This document shows, in pieces, positions 59,733 through 64,000 of a stretch of DNA of 64,000 nt (its first letter is position 1; each line of letters begins with the position of its first letter). A program made the translations under genes and the position numbers. The notes below the pieces were generated by a model that saw only the letters and a program-made list of their open reading frames with translations, was not told the DNA's origin and ran no database searches. Source of the stretch: Isoetes taiwanensis (Eukaryota; Streptophyta; Lycopodiopsida; Isoetales; Isoetaceae); NCBI GenBank assembly GCA_021234155.1, contig JAJEKV010000087.1:1435409-1499408 (forward strand). The letters run 5' to 3'.

Positions 59733-60600
59733 ATTGGTGTTATGGTAACAATGGAGAACTGGTGCATGGTCCAAATTTATAGCATGTGGCAAGGACCCAT
59801 GGAAAACCTTGAGATGTTTATTTTCCCAAACATCATCTAATCTTAATGACTTATTTTGCTTTGAATGGACTGGGAGGCACATATACAACCATTACTTAGA
59901 TCAAGATAGGATCATAAATGTGATGCTTATAGTAGGGATGTTCATAAACTTGACATGTTCTTTTCAATGTACAATCTTGTAAACCCCAAAAAAAGAAATG
60001 GAGAAATTGTCTTGTTATTGTCAAATTTTTGCCATTGTCAAGTGATATTAGTCGAGATACGAGATGTTATTGATGAGGGTTTGAGGTCTTTGATAAAAGC
60101 ATCCTTGCACTTTGGGATTCCTAAAGCCACATTTAGGAATTGGGTTAATGGGATATGCGTCGAGAAGTTCGAAGCAACCCAAGGCATTTGAAGAGGCAAA
60201 ACTTGTGAATTGGTGTATGCAAATGTGTGATGAGGGTTGAGGGAGAGTATAGGTGAGATGTCTATGAACAGGTGCAAAGGAATGTTGTGAAATTGATTGC
60301 TGTGCTTGTTTTGCCACGTCATCGTATCTTTAGCTAAGACCAGGAAACGACAAAACTTTCCAATTTCTTTCAAGTTTTTCGCTTTTTGTTTATTGGTGTT
60401 GAGAACAGACCGATGGTCCAAATATATAGCATGGTCGAATGTCAAGGACCCATGAAAAACCTTGGGTGTATATTTTCCCAAGCCATCAAAAATCTTCAAC
60501 GATTCCTTTTCTTTGATCTACATAGGATCATAAACATAAACGTACAATCTGGTACTCTTTTTCTGAATGGAGAAATCGTCTTCAGAAACCTTGCTTTTGG
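59733..60600. repeat. Two diverged copies of a ~250-bp sequence
   Basis: ATTGGTGTT, GATGGTCCAAAT/CATGGTCCAAAT, TATAGCATG, AAGGACCCATG, AAAACCTTG, ATTTTCCCAA, ATAGGATCATAAA, GTACAATCT and GGAGAAAT.GTCTT occur in order in 59733-60020 and 60390-60590. The region between holds short frames (59955-60191; 60038-60499 on the other strand). The first includes a helix-turn-helix-looking SLHFGIPKATFRNWV, but nothing firm. Confidence 0.7.
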
Positions 60601-60711
60601 GCGCAGGAATAAAGGAGATGAAGTGCAAAAATGTCGCCCTTGCCGCACAGTAAGCTCTGCTCCACAGTTCTATAAATCAGCCTACAAGGAAAACCACTGA
60701 GGGGATCAAAT

Positions 60712-60759
60712 ATCCCACAGGAATATCTAGCAGAAGAAGACAACGGAGTATGATAAAAG
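60712..60759 (+). promoter_or_regulatory. snRNA promoter: USE-like element and TATA box
   Basis: ATCCCACAGGA (60712-60722) matches the plant upstream sequence element RTCCCACATCG in its core. TATGATAAAAG (60749-60759) is a TATA-like box about 30 bp before the U1 start. The spacing is close to that of Pol II-type plant snRNA promoters. Confidence 0.7.
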
Positions 60760-60782
60760 AAAAGGAGAGGGCACATTGCACC

Positions 60783-60939
60783 ATACTTACCTGGGCGGGG
60801 TTTATCGGTGATCAGAAAGGCCGATGGCCTAAGATGGTTTGCGCCATTGCACCAGGGCGTGGATTGTCTTAGCATCTCCTCAAGGGGAGAGTGCACGTCA
60901 TAATTTGTGGTAGTGGGGGCTCGCGTTCGCGCGGCCCCC
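60783..60939 (+). ncRNA. U1: U1 spliceosomal snRNA
   Basis: A 157-nt match to plant U1. It begins ATACTTACCTG (60783-60793), which pairs with 5' splice sites. Stem-loop I carries GATCAGAAAGG, one transposed base from the usual U1-70K loop. Stem-loop II has ATTGCAC (60846-60852), the U1A-binding loop. The Sm site AATTTGTGG lies at 60902-60910, and the final GC stem GGGGGCTCGCG...GCGGCCCCC closes it. Upstream USE and TATA elements and a downstream 3'-box-like CAACCAGTATT (about 60954) support a real, transcribable gene rather than a bare pseudogene. U1 defines the intron 5' end in the nucleus. It is transcribed independently of its neighbours. Confidence 0.93.
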
Positions 60940-60950
60940 TTCTATTGAAT

Positions 60951-60965
60951 CAACCAGTATTTCAT
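60951..60965 (+). terminator. snRNA 3'-end box
   Basis: CAACCAGTATTT, 12-15 bp after the U1 3' end, fits the plant 3'-box consensus CA-N(3-10)-AGT-N-N-AA loosely. Confidence 0.5.
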
Positions 60966-63130
60966 ATTTGTGTTATTGAAGCTTTTACTTTGTTTTACAG
61001 TTGAAGCTGGTCTAAGCTCTGGTGTCAAGTTGAAGCTGGTTTAAGTTCTGGTGTCAAATTTTAACAGATAAGTAAATTAAACTTTGAAGTCTTCTCTGAG
61101 AAAGAACATAGTTTTGAAGTCTCCTGAGGTGTGTTCATTGTGACAAGCATCCAAAGTATAAAGGAGTTGGGAGTATAAAGGAAGTTTAGTTAAATTTAAG
61201 ATCTTCTGAAGATCGTTTGTATGTGTTACTTCCATCTTAGAAATAGATGGCTACCTCCTCCTTGCTGCATAGCTTTTACAGGAATACCTACATTATACTT
61301 CTTTAATATTACGTGGTAGGGAAGTTTGGTTAAATTTAAAAATCTTCTGAAGACCGTATGCTCGCATGTGTTATCTTTCCCGTCTCAGCTAAGCAGTTTT
61401 ACCACTTCTTTGATATTACCTGGTGATTGCAACTGCATGACGATGCATTTTGGTATGAATTTTCAGAATTAAGATTGTTCAGATCATTGACAAAGAAGGA
61501 AGCAAAAGACAGCAATGCTCTTGATATAAAGTTTCAGAGGCAGAAAAGCTACAAACATTAGAGGTGAGAATTCCCGATTGTAATGACTGGAAAATGTTAT
61601 GGATGCTGGGATTAGAAGTGTCTCGTGCAATGCAAATGTGTGAGACATTTTTAGTTGTTCGTTTGAACTCTTCATTGTATGGTAATATAATGCTGAAAAC
61701 CCACGTTTGAAGGTACAGTTTTTATGTTTGACTTAACTTTTAGACGAGTTGCCTATCAAGAACTCATCTTATAATTTTAATCGTTGTGCAGAATGGTCAT
61801 GAGATGCCACCTGAAAATGGGGTATCTGTTCAAAAGTGTTAATGACAAGCTGGTGTCAAAGAATGCTAACTTGGCATCCATGATATATTACATCAGCCAT
61901 TGATCATTTCCACCGTGCATATTAACATGCAGTTGCGGTAGTGGTTCTTTGAGAGTTGGCATTAGAAAGGTGCTGTAATTTTTAAGAGAGGGAAGACAAA
62001 TCATTGTGGAGATAGAGTTCCATGTTCTAACTAGCACCAAGACTATCGAAGCAGAAAGATGCCTGAGATTCGTACAGTTCCCTGTACATTAGTACGCCCC
62101 TTGTTATGGAGGAACAAATGCCAACGTCAGTTTGTGTTAGAGGTGCTTTGCCAACGTCAGTTTGTCTTATGGAGGAGAAAATGCCAGCCAATGTGTGTTA
62201 AGAGTCAGGTCCTGTGTACCCATGCAGGATATGTTGGTATGCCTGCTTGACAACCAGAATTAGGCACTATGATTCCACAACCAAAAACCATTCAAGTCTT
62301 TGGTTATTCAAAAATGAAGGCCAAGATACCTAACTTATCAACAGAGTTTCATTTCAAGCAAGTGAGGTTGGTTGTGAACATACTGAGGATCTTATTGTCC
62401 CACATTTTGAGGAAAACATTCTTCTGCGAAGAAATAATCTCATTTGGTAAAGCTATCTGCCTTTCCAAAATTATAGAGCAGATATGAATTTGCATTTCAA
62501 TATTCAGCAACTTAAAACAACGATGACAGCTTGGATTTCCTATTTCAAAAATAGTCACATATCATCTCAATGAAAAGATCTTTGGATCTGAACATTCAGT
62601 TTGCCATCTACCTCAACCAAAATCCAGTAAAATTTTGTAAGCAAGTTCTCCAGTTCATTGAAGATGAAAAATCACAAGACAATGTATGTCAATAAAGAAC
62701 ATGTCAAGATTTATAAATGTTCTATCTTGGGGATATCCAAGTTCATGATTTCGTCTAGATCTAACAACATGGTTGTGGCATACAGCCTTAGATGTGCATC
62801 CCAATCCGCTCAAAGGAACCTGAACATTGGCATACCTCGTGATCGAAGGAGGTCATTGCTCATTTTCCTTCTTTCAGCGTGACCTAAAAAGAAAGGCAAT
62901 GGCACTTTACACGCCATTTGCCATCAAACGATTTGCCCTTGAAGATCATTTATTCGCTAGCTTTGTAGTGTAACTCAAGAATCCGCATCATCTCCGACAT
63001 TTCCAGCGTTATCTGTCTGCAACTATTTGATCCAAGGCACGGGAACTGGACGACATGCATAACTGGAAATAAAGGCAATCTCTCCCCTTATAACCTTTGC
63101 ACGGTTAACATTTTCTGCTAACGGCAATGT
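60966..63130. other. No gene recognised; small direct repeats
   Basis: Contains three minor duplications: AGTTGAAGCTGGT(C/T)TAAG plus TCTGGTGTCAA at about 61000 and 61028; GTTAAATTTAA plus ATCTTCTGAAGA at about 61190 and 61328; and TTGCCAACGTCAGTTTGT-like at about 62117 and 62149. Frames at 62059-62882 show no motif. Confidence 0.45.
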
Positions 63131-63144
63131 TTTACCTCTAGATT

Positions 63145-64000
63145 ATGCAACGACAATGTTTTACAGGTTTGAAATTGTACAGGCTCATGAACCTAGCAGC
63201 AGGAAGCCCTGCTAGAGTCACCTTCATTAGCATCTTGAATGCGTTTGATGGACCTGAATTTCGAGCAGAAGGAAAATGCATCCGTGCCCATATTATTGAT
63301 TATGAGCTTCAAATGGACCTTTTGATTGTTAATTCTGTTATAAGCATGTATGGAAAGTGCAATAAGCATAGAGTATGCCTGGAGGCTATTTGATAATCTC
63401 CCATATAGAGACATTGTATCTTGGAATGCAATGATTGCTGCTTATGCCCAGAATGAAGATTCTATTATGAGCTTCGGTCTTTTTAGACAAATATACCTGG
63501 AGGGAGATGAACCAGATTCAGCTACGTTTGCCAGTATTCTTAATACTTGCTGCAGCCCAGATGCCTTTGCAAAAGGTAAACAGCTCCATGTTTGTGTCCT
63601 TGATAGGCATCTTGAGTCTGATACTTGTTGTTGGTACAGCACTTGTGGATATGATTGGAAAGTGTGGTAGTCTCGAAGATGCACAAAGAATGTTTAATAA
63701 AATGCTGAAGAGGAATGTTGTTTCATGGAATGCAATTATTACGATGTTTGTTCACCATGGGAACGATAAAGAAGCGCTTATTTACTTCCATCAAATGCAA
63801 CTAGAAGGCCAAGTTCCAAACAAAATAATATTCATCTCTCTTTTCAATACATGTGCCAACTTGGCTGCATTAACAGATGGGATGCAGATACATACTTTGA
63901 TCATGGAGAATGGGTATGAAATAGATGTTCTTGTGGGAAATGCTCTTATAAATATGTACAGCGGATGTGAGGACTTACAGAATGCACAAGGCGTGTTTAA
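63145..64000 (+). pseudogene. PLS-type pentatricopeptide repeat protein, frameshifted, partial
   Basis: PPR proteins of this class bind organellar RNA in chloroplasts or mitochondria. The sequence reads GLKLYRLMNLAAGSPARVTF, ILNAF, GKCIRAHIIDYELQMDL and NSVISMYGKC, then YAWRLFDNLPYRDIVSWNAM and GLFRQIYLEGDEPDSATF, then GTALVDMIGKCGSLEDAQRM, RNVVSWNAIITMFVHHG and VGNALINMYSGCEDLQNAQG. These are typical P, L and S repeats. One extra base at about 63364 and another at about 63623 shift the frame twice; correcting for neither, the gene is broken. The true 5' end is missing: the best start signal is either ATG 63145 or an exon beginning after TTTTACAG at about 63165. The 3' end lies beyond the window, so any E/DYW domain is unseen. 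Confidence 0.8.

Noticed and set aside
60582-60896. 104-codon minus-strand frame
   Set aside because: It is antisense to the U1 gene and its promoter and has no protein motif.
1-64000. CRISPR array or bacterial operon
   Set aside because: No short regularly spaced palindromic repeats; introns, snRNA and plant transposons show a eukaryotic nuclear locus.

Overview
This window is non-coding-rich nuclear DNA of a large land-plant genome, dominated by transposons. The evidence is a plant-type U1 spliceosomal RNA gene, a PLS-type pentatricopeptide (PPR) gene, a decayed LRR receptor-kinase pseudogene, tRNA-Met-primed LTR retroelement remnants, a Helitron 3' end, L1-like LINEs and a CACTA element. 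The repeat load and PPR style would suit a fern or lycophyte as well as a seed plant. I cannot fix the species.

Left third (1-25 kb). This part holds a two-exon Myb/SANT-like gene fragment (828-1487, minus), an unrecognised charged protein whose first eight codons read like the histone H3 tail (3594-4562, minus), and an LTR-retroelement primer-binding site (5267-5279). A broken Tnp2/CACTA-type transposase gene follows (6420-10077, minus, with one clear 108-bp intron). After it come a BIR-like LRR-kinase pseudogene (about 11.65-12.62 kb, minus), a Helitron 3' terminus (17.84-17.88 kb), a decayed Ty3/gypsy pol (about 19.98-21.42 kb, minus) and a tandem array of short PBS-bearing retroelement ends (22.56-23.44 kb).

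Middle (26-53.9 kb). This is a three-level nest that can be dated by its target-site duplications. LINE-A (plus strand, 25985-26885 and again 53224-53858) was interrupted by LINE-B (minus strand), which is flanked by a perfect 17-bp duplication at 26869-26885 and 53224-53240. LINE-B was then interrupted by a 22,863-bp CACTA-type DNA transposon (28657-51519). That element has CACTACAA/TTGTAGTG ends, a 3-bp ATT duplication and CpG-rich subterminal repeats. It carries about 9.6 tandem copies of an unrecognised 1.12-kb unit (29.28-40.02 kb), a 2.8-kb direct duplication (40.43-43.28 and 44.23-47.04 kb), an internal copy of the subterminal motif next to a 41-A tract, and a broken ORF. I see no transposase in it, so it looks non-autonomous, or dependent on a Tnp2-type enzyme supplied elsewhere.

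Right end (54-64 kb). LINE-C is a complete but mutated 4.03-kb insertion (55536-59569, plus) with A-rich tail and a 13-bp target-site duplication. It is followed by a U1 snRNA gene with recognisable promoter elements (60783-60939). A PPR gene carrying two +1 frameshifts begins near 63.1 kb and runs off the window.

Most long open frames in the window are fortuitous. Paralogous copies inside the CACTA element differ mainly by small changes clustered at CAG/CTG/CCG triplets. That raises the question whether methylation-related base-calling errors contribute to the frameshifts seen here.
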